64,000 bases of DNA from Rhizobium sullae. GTDB taxonomy: Bacteria; Pseudomonadota; Alphaproteobacteria; Rhizobiales; Rhizobiaceae. Of the stretch, positions 44,826 to 52,836 are shown in pieces (position 1 is the first letter of the stretch; each line of letters begins with the position of its first letter). The notes below the pieces were generated by a model. That model had not been told where the DNA came from and did not search any database. It worked only from the letters and a program-made list of their open reading frames with translations. The stretch lies in the NCBI RefSeq assembly GCF_025200715.1, contig NZ_CP104144.1, forward strand, positions 1,240,001 to 1,304,000, read 5' to 3'. The position numbers and the translations under genes were made by a program.

Positions 44826-44854
44826 GGGAGCGCCGGGACGGCCCAGGCGCTCCC
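44826..44854 (+). promoter_or_regulatory. intercistronic hairpin after the binding-protein gene
   Basis: A perfect 9-base stem GGGAGCGCC / GGCGCTCCC with an 11-base loop, 15 bases after the binding-protein stop and 21 bases before the permease. It probably stabilises the upstream message or partly terminates it. Confidence 0.6.
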
Positions 44855-44875
44855 GTTATTCAGTAAGGGCGCGGC

Positions 44876-45649
44876 ATGCATCCACTTCAACCCATCGGAG
44901 CCCGCAGTCGGGCGCTGTTCGGCCTGCTGTTCTTCGTGCTGTTCTTCGCGGGCTGGGGCTATGCGACGCTCGGCGGCTATGTGTCGAAAACCTTCCTCGC
45001 CGATCCGATCACCATGGTGCAGGACGGCTACGACCTTTTGGTCAACCAGGGCTTCCTCTTCGATATCGGCATGACGATCTGGCGCGTCGGCGGCGGCTTC
45101 ATCCTGTCAGCCCTCGTAGCCGTTCCGCTCGGCATCATCATGGGCGCCTACAAACCGGTCGAGGCGCTGCTCGAACCTTTCGTCTCCTTCGCGCGCTACC
45201 TGCCCGCCTCGGCTTTCGTGCCGTTGCTGATCCTCTGGGCCGGGATCGGTGAGACGCAGAAATTGTTGGTCATCTTCATCGGCGCCGTGTTCCAGATCGT
45301 GCTGATGGTAGCGGTCTCGGTTTCCAATACCCGCCGCGATCTCGTCGAAGCAGCCTATACGCTCGGCGCCAAGGACAGCGGCGTTGTCCGCCGCGTGCTC
45401 ATTCCCGCCAATGCACCCGACATTGCTGAAACACTGCGCCTCGTGCTCGGCTGGGCCTGGACTTATGTCATTGTCGCCGAACTGATCGGCGCCTCCTCAG
45501 GCATTGGCTACATGATCATCAACAGCCAGGCGCTGCTTGCGACCGGCCAAATCATCTTCGGCATCATCGTTATCGGCCTGATCGGCCTTGTCTCGGATTT
45601 CGCCTTCAAATGGCTGAACCGCTGGCTTTTTGCCTGGAGGCTCGCATGA
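44876..45649 (+). CDS. NitT/TauT-type ABC transporter permease
   Basis: A 257-residue inner-membrane permease of the TauC/SsuC family with about six transmembrane helices. The EAA loop is RRDLVEAAYTLGAKDSGVVRRVLIPANAPDI. RYLPASAFVPLLILWAGIGE is the conserved stretch before it. It overlaps the ATPase gene by four bases (ATGA). Confidence 0.92.
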   Translation: MHPLQPIGARSRALFGLLFFVLFFAGWGYATLGGYVSKTFLADPITMVQDGYDLLVNQGFLFDIGMTIWRVGGGFILSALVAVPLGIIMGAYKPVEALLEPFVSFARYLPASAFVPLLILWAGIGETQKLLVIFIGAVFQIVLMVAVSVSNTRRDLVEAAYTLGAKDSGVVRRVLIPANAPDIAETLRLVLGWAWTYVIVAELIGASSGIGYMIINSQALLATGQIIFGIIVIGLIGLVSDFAFKWLNRWLFAWRLA

Positions 45650-46431
45650 GCGAACTCGTCATAAAGGGTCTCAGCCGCACCTTCCCCGGTGTTCGCGGCG
45701 GTCAGCCGACGCTTGCGTTGCAGCCGACCGATCTTAGTATTCCGCGCAACGACTTCGTCACCATCCTCGGACCGTCCGGCTGCGGAAAATCGACGCTCTT
45801 GCGCATCATCGCCGGTCTCGACCGGCCGACGGCCGGCACCGTCGCGCTTGAGGGCAAGGCAGTTAAAGGTCCAGGCGCCGATCGCGGCATGGTGTTCCAG
45901 TCCTACACGCTTTTCCCCTGGCTGACGGTGCGCGACAATGTCGGCTTCGGCCTGCGTGAGAAAGGCGTTCCGGAGACGGAAAAGAAGGAGATCGTCGACA
46001 GCTACATCGACAAGGTCGGCCTTCGCGGCTTCGAGCATCATTGGCCGAAGCAGCTGTCCGGCGGCATGCAGCAGCGCACGGCAATCGCCCGGGCGCTTGC
46101 CAACAATCCGAAAATCCTGCTACTCGACGAACCCTTCGGCGCGCTCGACAATCAGACGCGCGGCCTGATGCAGGAGCTGCTGCTTGGTATCTGGGAGCGT
46201 GAGCAGAAGACGGTCATCTTCGTGACGCACGATATCGAGGAAGCCGTCTTCATGGCCTCGCGCGTCGTCACAATGACGGCGCGGCCGGGCCGCATCAAGT
46301 CGATCACGCCGGTCGATCTGCCCCATCCGCGCCACTACACGGTCAAGGCCAGTTCTGAATTCTCGGCTCTCCGGCTGAAGCTGACGGAGGAGATCCGAAG
46401 CGAGGCGATCGCCGCCGCGACGCATGGATAG
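45646..46431 (+). CDS. NitT/TauT-type ABC transporter ATP-binding protein
   Basis: A 261-residue ATPase. Walker A is GPSGCGKST, the Q-loop MVFQSYTLFPWLTV is typical of the TauB/SsuB group, the signature is LSGGMQQR and Walker B is ILLLDEPFGALD, with H-loop VTHDIEEAV. ATG 45646 overlaps the permease stop. It completes the importer. Confidence 0.93.
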   Translation: MSELVIKGLSRTFPGVRGGQPTLALQPTDLSIPRNDFVTILGPSGCGKSTLLRIIAGLDRPTAGTVALEGKAVKGPGADRGMVFQSYTLFPWLTVRDNVGFGLREKGVPETEKKEIVDSYIDKVGLRGFEHHWPKQLSGGMQQRTAIARALANNPKILLLDEPFGALDNQTRGLMQELLLGIWEREQKTVIFVTHDIEEAVFMASRVVTMTARPGRIKSITPVDLPHPRHYTVKASSEFSALRLKLTEEIRSEAIAAATHG

Positions 46432-46443
46432 GAGGAAGTGTCT

Positions 46444-47151
46444 GTGGGGGAAATGCCGCTTCACTTGCGCATCCTGAACGATGTCGAAAAGCGGATCCTC
46501 TCCGGCGAATGGCCGCCGGGCCACCGCATTCCCTTCGAGCACGAGTTGACTGTGCAATACGGTTGCTCGCGCATGACAGTGAACAAGGCGCTGACGGATC
46601 TCGTCAAGAAGGGGCTGATCGAGAGGCGGCGGAAGGCTGGGACCCATGTGAGCTTCCCGCATGTCCAATTTGCCGTCATGGAGATCCATGATCTGCGACG
46701 CGAGGTACAAGCGCTCGGCCTCCCCTATCGCTACGAGATCGTCAGCCTCAAGCCCCGGCGTGCGCGGCGCGAGGACAATGCGAGGCTCGACCTTGCAGCC
46801 GGCGCCTCGGTGCTCGAAATCGTCTGCGATCACTTCGCCGGCGACCGGCCCTTCTGCCACGAAGAGAGGCTGATCAATCTTGCCGCCGTTCCCGAAGCGG
46901 CGAAGGAGACTTTCGAAGAAGGACCGCCCGGAACGTGGCTGCTTGGCAAGGTGCCGTGGAGCTCCGCAGAACACCGGATTCGTGCAGAGGCCGCAAAAGC
47001 GAAAATCGCTTCCGCTCTCTCAATCCCAACCGGGAGTGCCTGCCTCGTCGTCGAGCGTACAACCCATTACAGCGGCCTGCAGATCACCCATGTAATATTC
47101 ACCTATCCCGGCGACAGGCACGAGCTCGTGGCCCAGTTCGCGCATGGCTAA
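46444..47151 (+). CDS. HutC-like GntR-family regulator (second copy)
   Basis: A 235-residue paralogue of HutC. The winged helix is LHLRILNDVEKRILSGEWPPGHRIPFEHELTVQYGCSRMTVNKALTDLVKKGLIERRRKAGTHV. The UTRA domain shares PFCHEERLINLAAVPEA and FTYPGDRHELVAQF with the hutC product at 35747-36460. GTG 46444 is preferred because GGAGG (46431-46435) lies 8 bases upstream; GTG 46438 is too close. It is the last gene of the transporter operon and probably controls it through the element at 43769-43784. Confidence 0.88.
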   Translation: MGEMPLHLRILNDVEKRILSGEWPPGHRIPFEHELTVQYGCSRMTVNKALTDLVKKGLIERRRKAGTHVSFPHVQFAVMEIHDLRREVQALGLPYRYEIVSLKPRRARREDNARLDLAAGASVLEIVCDHFAGDRPFCHEERLINLAAVPEAAKETFEEGPPGTWLLGKVPWSSAEHRIRAEAAKAKIASALSIPTGSACLVVERTTHYSGLQITHVIFTYPGDRHELVAQFAHG

Positions 47152-47157
47152 GGGCAA

Positions 47158-47970
47158 TCACGCGCCGCTCAATTCGCTGCGCAGGCGATGCAGGAAGATT
47201 TTCAGTTCCTCGTCGTCGATGCCGACGAGGTGGCGCTTTTCCGGATAGGTGCCGCTTTTGACATCTTCGGTGAACTCGGTGAAGGCTGCGATCCGCTCGC
47301 GCTGCAGCCGGTCATTTTCGGCGGCGAAATCGCGATAAACCTTGGCGTGGCGTGGGTAGTGGTTACGGTTTGCGCCAAGCACGTCGTCGGCGAAAAGATA
47401 CTGCGCATCGCAGCCGCTGCCCGCGCCCATGGAAATCATCAGCATGGAGGTGTTTTGGCTGATCACCTTGGCGACATCGCCAGGTACCACCTCGATTTCG
47501 GCGGCAAAGGCGCCGGCCTCTTCCAACACTTTCGTCTGCCGCCAGATTTCAAACGCGCTTGCGGCTGTCTTGCCGACGGCGCGGAAGCCGCCGGTCCAGG
47601 TCGCCTTCGACGGGATCAGCCCAACATGGCCGCAGACCGGAATGCCCTCGTCGCGCATCCGCCGGATCGTCTGCAAGCTGGCCGCGCAATAGACGGCGTC
47701 GCCTCCCGCCTTCAACGCCTTGAAGGCCTCGCGCATATATTCCTCGGCTGAAACATAGTCGCCATATTCGAGCCCCGGTATGGCAAAAGAACTTGGGGCC
47801 GCCTCACGAAAGAGCGGACCGAGCAGTGCCGGTGGTACGGAGATGATGTCGATCTTCGCCTTTTCAGCAGCCTCTGCTTCCTCGAGCGTCGTCACGCGAA
47901 GCATGGTCAACTGCCGCCCGCCTTTCATCGAAAGCAGATCGGCAACGGTCGGCCGGTTGTGTTTTTTCAT
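47158..47970 (-). CDS. PanB-like protein with a changed active site
   Basis: A 270-residue member of the ketopantoate hydroxymethyltransferase family (PEP mutase/ICL-like barrel), similar over its full length, with PVCGHVGLIPSKATWTGGF and SGTYPEKRHL. By eye alignment to E. coli PanB, metal ligands Asp45 and Asp84 become Pro and Gly, and Lys112/Glu114 of KIEGG become Tyr94/Ala96 in AVYCAAS. The Glu181 equivalent (Glu160) and the GH pair remain. It is therefore unlikely to be the pantothenate enzyme. ATG 47970 follows AGAGGAAACGCC. It is the last gene of the Moc-like oxygenase operon, 29 bases after the reductase. Confidence 0.8.
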   Translation of the reverse strand: MKKHNRPTVADLLSMKGGRQLTMLRVTTLEEAEAAEKAKIDIISVPPALLGPLFREAAPSSFAIPGLEYGDYVSAEEYMREAFKALKAGGDAVYCAASLQTIRRMRDEGIPVCGHVGLIPSKATWTGGFRAVGKTAASAFEIWRQTKVLEEAGAFAAEIEVVPGDVAKVISQNTSMLMISMGAGSGCDAQYLFADDVLGANRNHYPRHAKVYRDFAAENDRLQRERIAAFTEFTEDVKSGTYPEKRHLVGIDDEELKIFLHRLRSELSGA

Positions 47971-47999
47971 GGCGTTTCCTCTGAAAAGATCGACGGCCG

Positions 48000-49226
48000 T
48001 CAGGCGGCGAGAAGGGATTTGAGTTTCACATGACTTGTGGTGAGCGCTGCTGGATCGGGACATGCCCGCGCGGCAATCAGCATTTCCGCAAGCCGGATAT
48101 CGCGGGCAACGGCATTGCCCGGCCCGATACCGCTTGCCGCAATCAACCGCCCTGTCTCATCCAGATGGAAGAGGATGAAAGCTCCGTCCCCGAGGTCGCG
48201 CCGCAGATGGGTGACTGCGCCCTCGGCAAGTCCGGCGATTTGCAAGGTCATGTCGTATTGATCGGACCAGAACCATGGAACAGCCGATACGGCTTCACCG
48301 GTGCCGAGCATATTGGCGGCAGCAAGGTTGCCTTGCTCCTGCGCGTTGCGCCAGGATTCGAGCCGTACGCGTATGCCGCTGTAAATATCAAGAGGGAACG
48401 AGCAGCAATCGCCCGCGGCAAAGACATCCAGCGCCGAGGTCTGCAGTTGGGCGTTGACAGCAATCCCGTTTTCGATCGCAATCCCCGCCTTTTCCGCGAG
48501 CTCGACATTCGGTCTTGCACCGATCCCCACAAGGACAAGATCGGCCTCGACCACGTCGCCGGCAGCAAGCGTGATCACCGCCTTTTCGTCGGCTTCATTC
48601 AGCGACTCGATGGAGACGCCGCAGCGAATGCGCACACCTTCGACGCGATGCCGCGCACAGACCGCATCGGCGATCACCTCCGGCACGCCGCGTTTCAATA
48701 TGCGCTCCAGGCCCTCGAGAACGGTAACATCCGCTCCAAGCTTTCTAGCTGTCGCAGCGACCTCAAGCCCGATGAAGCCGCCGCCAATGATTGCAATGTG
48801 CCTGCCTGGCTTCAGCATATGATGCAATGCCATCGCATCGTGATGCGTTCTCAGCGAACGGATACAGGCGCTGCTTTCCGGCATCCCGGGAAAGGGTCGC
48901 GCTCTTGCGCCGGTCGCCAGCAACAGCTTGTCGTAGGCGATGATCGCGCCATCGGCGAGCGTGACTATCTTGTTCCTCACGTCGAGATTGATCGCCGTAG
49001 CGTCCGTCCGCAGATGGATGCTGCTTTCGGCATATCTCTCCGGCGCGGCGATGAATTTCGGTTGAAGCGCCCCGGCAAGGCCCGCCTTGGAAAGCGGCGG
49101 CCTTTCGTAAGGCGCAACCGGCTCGCTGCCGATCAGGGTGACTTCATCGCCAAAACCCTTCTCGCGCAGCCCAAAGGCTGCACGAGTGCCGCATTCGCCT
49201 GCTCCGATGATGACATAGTGAGCCAC
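48000..49226 (-). CDS. FAD-dependent ferredoxin reductase, MocF-like
   Basis: A 408-residue NAD(P)H:ferredoxin reductase of the rhodocoxin/putidaredoxin reductase group. FAD-binding YVIIGAGECGTRAAFGLR (residues 4-21), the second nucleotide site IAIIGGGFIGLEVAA (about 145-160), and the FAD-contact DVFAAGDCCSFP. A C-terminal domain follows (WFWSDQYDMTLQIAG). The start is GTG 49226, with AGGGGGTGCGCC upstream. It lies 10 bases after the Rieske gene and should pass electrons from NAD(P)H to that ferredoxin. The order matches mocD-mocE-mocF of rhizopine-using rhizobia. Confidence 0.88.
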   Translation of the reverse strand: MAHYVIIGAGECGTRAAFGLREKGFGDEVTLIGSEPVAPYERPPLSKAGLAGALQPKFIAAPERYAESSIHLRTDATAINLDVRNKIVTLADGAIIAYDKLLLATGARARPFPGMPESSACIRSLRTHHDAMALHHMLKPGRHIAIIGGGFIGLEVAATARKLGADVTVLEGLERILKRGVPEVIADAVCARHRVEGVRIRCGVSIESLNEADEKAVITLAAGDVVEADLVLVGIGARPNVELAEKAGIAIENGIAVNAQLQTSALDVFAAGDCCSFPLDIYSGIRVRLESWRNAQEQGNLAAANMLGTGEAVSAVPWFWSDQYDMTLQIAGLAEGAVTHLRRDLGDGAFILFHLDETGRLIAASGIGPGNAVARDIRLAEMLIAARACPDPAALTTSHVKLKSLLAA

Positions 49227-49236
49227 GGCGCACCCC

Positions 49237-49551
49237 CTAGATGGAAATGAAGACGGTGCCGCCTTCGACCTTGACGGGGTAGGTATTTAGGTTGACGCAG
49301 ACCGGCGCACCCTTGGCCTCGCCCGTCTTGTAGTTGAAGCGCCCGTTGTGCTTTGGACATTCGATGATCTCGTCCATCACCAATCCATCGGCAAGATGGA
49401 TGTGCTCATGCGTGCAGAGGCCATCGGTTGCGAAGAACTCGTCGTCGGGACTGCGATAGACGGCAAAGGTCTTGCCGTGATGGTCGAAACGCATGACATC
49501 CTCCTCGTCGATATCGCCAGTGGCGCACACTTCGATCCAGTTTCCGCTCAT
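49237..49551 (-). CDS. Rieske-type [2Fe-2S] ferredoxin, MocE-like
   Basis: A 104-residue soluble Rieske protein. Cluster ligands lie in CTHEHIHL and CPKHNGRFNYKTGE (C-x-H ... C-x-x-H). It is the electron carrier between the reductase and the membrane oxygenase of the same operon, like MocE. The start was set at ATG 49551 because GGGAGG lies 6 bases before it; the ATG at 49557 touches that site. Confidence 0.9.
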   Translation of the reverse strand: MSGNWIEVCATGDIDEEDVMRFDHHGKTFAVYRSPDDEFFATDGLCTHEHIHLADGLVMDEIIECPKHNGRFNYKTGEAKGAPVCVNLNTYPVKVEGGTVFISI

Positions 49552-49575
49552 TTTCATCCTCCCAGAGGGCTGGTC

Positions 49576-50664
49576 TCATTGCGCAGCAGGCGCGAGCTCG
49601 TTGTGAAATTCCTCGCGATAGGGCCGCGCCGTCGGCGGCAGCTCACGCTTCAGGAAGTAGTCCTCATTGCGCAATTGGCGCAGAAAGGCCGGGGCCATTT
49701 CGCGATAACCCGACCAGATCGACGGGCTTGGCGCCGGCAGGTCGTGCTTGATCATCGCATGCAGCTGCGGCAGCGCATGGTAGGGAACCATCGGGAACAT
49801 GTGATGCTCGACATGATAGTTCATGTTCCAGTAGATGAAGCGGCTGATGGCATTCATGTAGACCGTGCGGCTGTTCAGCCGATGGTCGATGACATTGTCA
49901 GCAAGCCCGCCATGCTGCAGCAGGCCGGTCAACACATGGTGCCAGGCGCCGTAAAGCCGCGGCAGGCCAATCAGCACCAGCGGCAGGAACGAACCCAAAG
50001 TGATCGCAAGCGCGACGGTTGCGCCGTAGATCGCCAGCCAGATACGGGCAATACGGATCGCCTTCGGCTGTTCCATCTCTGGAATGAACGTCTTTTCCTC
50101 GGCGCTGATCACGCCAAAACCGTTGCGGATCATATCGACCACGGCATGCCAAACGTCGAAAAGGCCAAAGAAATTAAGGATCAGCCGCATAAGATCCGGC
50201 GGGCGCATGACGGCAATTTCCGGATCGCGGCCGACGATGACCGTATCAGTATGATGGCGGGTGTGGCTCCAGCGCCAGGTTACCGGATTGCGCATGATCA
50301 TGAAGCAGGCGATCTGATAGACGGCATCGTTCATCCAGCGCGTCTTGAAGGCGGTGCCATGCCCGCACTCATGCCAGCGGCTATCGGATGCCGAGCCGTA
50401 GAGCACGCCGTAAGCAAGGAGGAACGGCACACAAAGCCACGAGCCCCAGAAATAGATACCAAGCCCAGCAAAGGCTGCCATGGCGCCGAGCCAGATCGCC
50501 GTATCGCGAATTGCCGGCGCATCGGAACGCTGCATCAGCGCCTTCATATCCTTGCGCGGAATCTCGGTGTGGTACCACTCGGCCGCGGCCAACCCGATCT
50601 CAACCGCAGTGCGGCCGCTTTCGCCGAGCAGGCTGTAATCGCGCTTCGTCGCCTTCGTCGTCAT
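49576..50664 (-). CDS. membrane diiron oxygenase of the desaturase family, MocD-like
   Basis: A 362-residue integral membrane protein of the fatty-acid desaturase/alkane hydroxylase superfamily. The three His boxes that hold the diiron site are visible: HECGH, HTRHHTDT and YHVEHHMFP. Four or so transmembrane helices lie around them. ATG 50664 (MTTKATKRDY) follows GGGAGGAAAGC; upstream in-frame residues run over the operator and are not coding. With MocE- and MocF-like partners next door it forms a three-component hydroxylase. MocDEF is known to be needed for use of the O-methylated rhizopine 3-O-methyl-scyllo-inosamine. The substrate here is unknown. Confidence 0.88.
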   Translation of the reverse strand: MTTKATKRDYSLLGESGRTAVEIGLAAAEWYHTEIPRKDMKALMQRSDAPAIRDTAIWLGAMAAFAGLGIYFWGSWLCVPFLLAYGVLYGSASDSRWHECGHGTAFKTRWMNDAVYQIACFMIMRNPVTWRWSHTRHHTDTVIVGRDPEIAVMRPPDLMRLILNFFGLFDVWHAVVDMIRNGFGVISAEEKTFIPEMEQPKAIRIARIWLAIYGATVALAITLGSFLPLVLIGLPRLYGAWHHVLTGLLQHGGLADNVIDHRLNSRTVYMNAISRFIYWNMNYHVEHHMFPMVPYHALPQLHAMIKHDLPAPSPSIWSGYREMAPAFLRQLRNEDYFLKRELPPTARPYREEFHNELAPAAQ

Positions 50665-50782
50665 GCTTTCCTCCCGGGCCTCCGCACCCATCGCTGATGG
50701 ACGAGAATAAGTTGACTTTGAAAAGCACTCAATGCAGATTTGATATAATCTATCAAAGAACATCATGAGTGAATTGCATTCG

Positions 50783-50798
50783 TGATGGAATTCCATCA
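50783..50798. promoter_or_regulatory. LacI-family operator between the oxygenase operon and its regulator
   Basis: TGATGGAATTCCATCA is a perfect 16-base palindrome, 11 bases before the LacI start codon at 50810 and 118 bases before the divergent mocD-like gene. The same core recurs at 51841-51860. Confidence 0.82.
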
Positions 50799-50809
50799 GG
50801 ATTAAGCGT

Positions 50810-51838
50810 ATGCGCCGACCGACCATCTCCGATCTCGCCCGCGCTTCCGGCGTCAGCGTTGCGACTGTCGACCGCGTGCTGAACGGTCGCCATCGTGTGC
50901 GTGAGGAAACGGCAAGACGTGTCTATGATGCGGCGGAGTCGATCGGCTATCACGCGCTCGGCCTCATCCGTCAGCGCGTCTTCGAAGACCTGCCGCAATA
51001 CAAACTGGCTTTTCTACTGCAGAAGCCGATGCAATCCTTCTATCAGAATTTTGCAAGAGAGATTGAAACTGCAGCACGCGGGGTGGCGACGGCGCGCATT
51101 CAGACGCAGATCGATTTTCCCGCGGCGTCCACGCCCGCCGCGATCACCGAAAAGATAAAGGCGCTTGCAGCACGCAGTCACGCCATTGCCCTTGTCGGTC
51201 CGGATTATCCTGCTGTGGCAGGCGCAATCGACGAACTCAAAGAGAAGGGTGTACCAGTCTTCTCCCTTCTTTCAGATTTTGCCGCCGGCGTGCGCAAGGG
51301 CTATATCGGGCTCGACAACAGCAAGGTGGGCCGGACCGCTGCATGGGCAATCGCCAAAACGGCGCCGCACCCAGGAAAGGTTGCCTGCTTCGTCGGCAGC
51401 CATCGCTTTCACGGTCATGAACTGCGGGAAATGGGCTTCCGATCCTATCTTCGCGAGAATGCGCCGGAATTCGAGGTGGTCGAGACGCTTATTAATCTCG
51501 AGACTTCGGAAATAACCCATGAGGCGACTCTGACGCTTCTGCAAAAACACCCGGACCTCGTCGGGCTTTATGTCTGCGGTGGCGGGATGGAAGGTGCTAT
51601 TTCGGCAATCCGCGAGGAAGGGTTCGTCGGCAAGATCGTGCTGATCGTCAACGAGCTGACGCCGGAAAGCAAGGCAGGGCTCGCCGATGATGTCGTCACG
51701 ATGGCGATCTCAACGCCACTGCCCGCCTTGTGCAAGGAAATGATGACATTGATGACGACCGCCGTCGAAAACGGCGAGGCTGCCGTTCCCGGCCAAACCT
51801 TTTTGCCCCTCGAAATCTACATTTCAGAAAATATCTGA
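50810..51838 (+). CDS. LacI-family transcriptional regulator of the Moc-like operon
   Basis: A 342-residue LacI-type protein. The headpiece is RRPTISDLARASGVSVATVDRVLNGRHRVREETARRVYDAA (residues 2-42); the Asp-Arg after the recognition helix (ATVDRVLNG) is the less usual LacI subtype with a sugar ABC-binding-protein-like effector domain. ATG 50810 follows AGGATTAAGCGT. It is flanked by identical palindromic cores, before its own gene and after its stop, so it probably controls itself, the divergent oxygenase operon and the next gene. Confidence 0.9.
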   Translation: MRRPTISDLARASGVSVATVDRVLNGRHRVREETARRVYDAAESIGYHALGLIRQRVFEDLPQYKLAFLLQKPMQSFYQNFAREIETAARGVATARIQTQIDFPAASTPAAITEKIKALAARSHAIALVGPDYPAVAGAIDELKEKGVPVFSLLSDFAAGVRKGYIGLDNSKVGRTAAWAIAKTAPHPGKVACFVGSHRFHGHELREMGFRSYLRENAPEFEVVETLINLETSEITHEATLTLLQKHPDLVGLYVCGGGMEGAISAIREEGFVGKIVLIVNELTPESKAGLADDVVTMAISTPLPALCKEMMTLMTTAVENGEAAVPGQTFLPLEIYISENI

Positions 51839-51840
51839 AG

Positions 51841-51860
51841 AATGATGGAATTCCATCATT
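51841..51860. promoter_or_regulatory. LacI-family operator before the IolI-like gene
   Basis: AATGATGGAATTCCATCATT is a perfect 20-base palindrome starting two bases after the LacI stop and about 135 bases before the IolI-like gene. Its central 16 bases equal the operator at 50783-50798. A half-site AATGATGGA follows at 51881-51889. Confidence 0.84.
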
Positions 51861-51996
51861 TCTTTGGAAATTCTTGCATAAATGATGGAGTAACAGGCCC
51901 GATATGGCGTGGCTTGCGATAGGATTTCCATTAGAGATTGCCCTGACGAAACCATATAGGCTCATCAATTGATGTGCCTTGGGAGGAGAGACTGAA

Positions 51997-52806
51997 ATGA
52001 CATCCATCCCCTTTGCGCTGAACCATATGTCGGCGCCCGCGCTGAAGATCGGCGAATTTTTCGCGCTCGCAAAGCGGCTCGGCGTCGACGCCGTCGAAAT
52101 CCGCAACGATCTGTCCGGCAATGCCATTCTCGACGGCACCAAACCGGAAGCGATCAAGCAGGCGGCGGCCAATCATGGGCTTTCGATCATCTCCATCAAC
52201 GCGCTGCAGCGTTTCAACGAATGGAACGAGACGCGCGCGCACGAAGCTGCGGAACTGATCGGCTATGCAGCCGCCTGCGGGGCCGAAGCGCTTGTGCTTG
52301 TACCCAAGAATGACGGCACCGGCCGCGAAGATGGTGCGCGTCAGGCCATGCGCCAAGCGCTGCAAGCGCTAAAGCCGATGCTGGAGGCCGCCGGCATCAT
52401 AGGCCTCGTCGAGCCGCTTGGTTTTGAAATCTGCTCGCTGCGCTCGAAAACAGAGGCAGCCGATGCGATCGAGGCGCTTTCGGCGCAATCGACGTTCAAA
52501 TTAGTCCACGACACGTTCCATCATCACTTAGCCGGCGAGGAACCGATCTTCCCGCATCTGACCGGCCTCGTTCATATCTCCGGCGTCAGCGATCCGGACG
52601 TTTCCGTCAGCGACATGCGCGATCCGCACCGCGTTCTCGTCGACGCCTCCGACCGACTCGACAACGCCGGGCAGATGCGCACGCTCTTGCAGGCAGGCTA
52701 CAAGGGTCGCTTCTCCTTCGAGCCCTTTGCGGACGAAGTGCATGGTTTGACAGATCTTGCGGCAGCCTTGAAGGCAAGCATGAACTATCTGTCGGCAGCG
52801 ATCTGA
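51997..52806 (+). CDS. IolI-like inosose isomerase / TIM-barrel isomerase
   Basis: A 269-residue TIM-barrel protein that aligns by eye over its whole length with 2-keto-myo-inositol isomerase IolI. Four metal ligands are in place: Glu in VEPLGFE, Asp in LVHDTFHHH, His in LVHISGV and Glu in FSFEPF. ATG 51997 follows GGGAGGAGAGACTGAA. It is probably controlled by the LacI protein through the palindrome at 51841-51860. An inosose-type product would suit a cyclitol pathway begun by the divergent oxygenase. Confidence 0.85.
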   Translation: MTSIPFALNHMSAPALKIGEFFALAKRLGVDAVEIRNDLSGNAILDGTKPEAIKQAAANHGLSIISINALQRFNEWNETRAHEAAELIGYAAACGAEALVLVPKNDGTGREDGARQAMRQALQALKPMLEAAGIIGLVEPLGFEICSLRSKTEAADAIEALSAQSTFKLVHDTFHHHLAGEEPIFPHLTGLVHISGVSDPDVSVSDMRDPHRVLVDASDRLDNAGQMRTLLQAGYKGRFSFEPFADEVHGLTDLAAALKASMNYLSAAI

Positions 52807-52836
52807 GCGTTAATGACGAGCCGGCGATCCGGCTCG

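Noticed and set aside
43863..46431. Calling the transporter HutXWV
   Set aside because: HutXWV is of the glycine-betaine type; this binding protein, permease and ATPase are of the NitT/TauT type.
47158..47970. Calling the PanB-like gene panB
   Set aside because: Key metal and lysine positions of ketopantoate hydroxymethyltransferase are changed and panC is not next to it, so pantothenate synthesis is not supported.
48030..49250. A 406-codon open frame on the plus strand opposite the MocF-like reductase
   Set aside because: It mirrors a clear FAD reductase gene, has no recognisable domain and is the expected long shadow in GC-rich DNA. The same holds for long frames opposite the sugar-binding protein (5948-7204), the epimerase (7105-8418) and the copper ATPase (29538-31016).
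47158..52806. Calling the locus a rhizopine (moc) locus
   Set aside because: Only MocD-, MocE- and MocF-like genes are present. mocA, mocB, mocC and mocR equivalents are absent here, and homologues occur in strains without rhizopine use.
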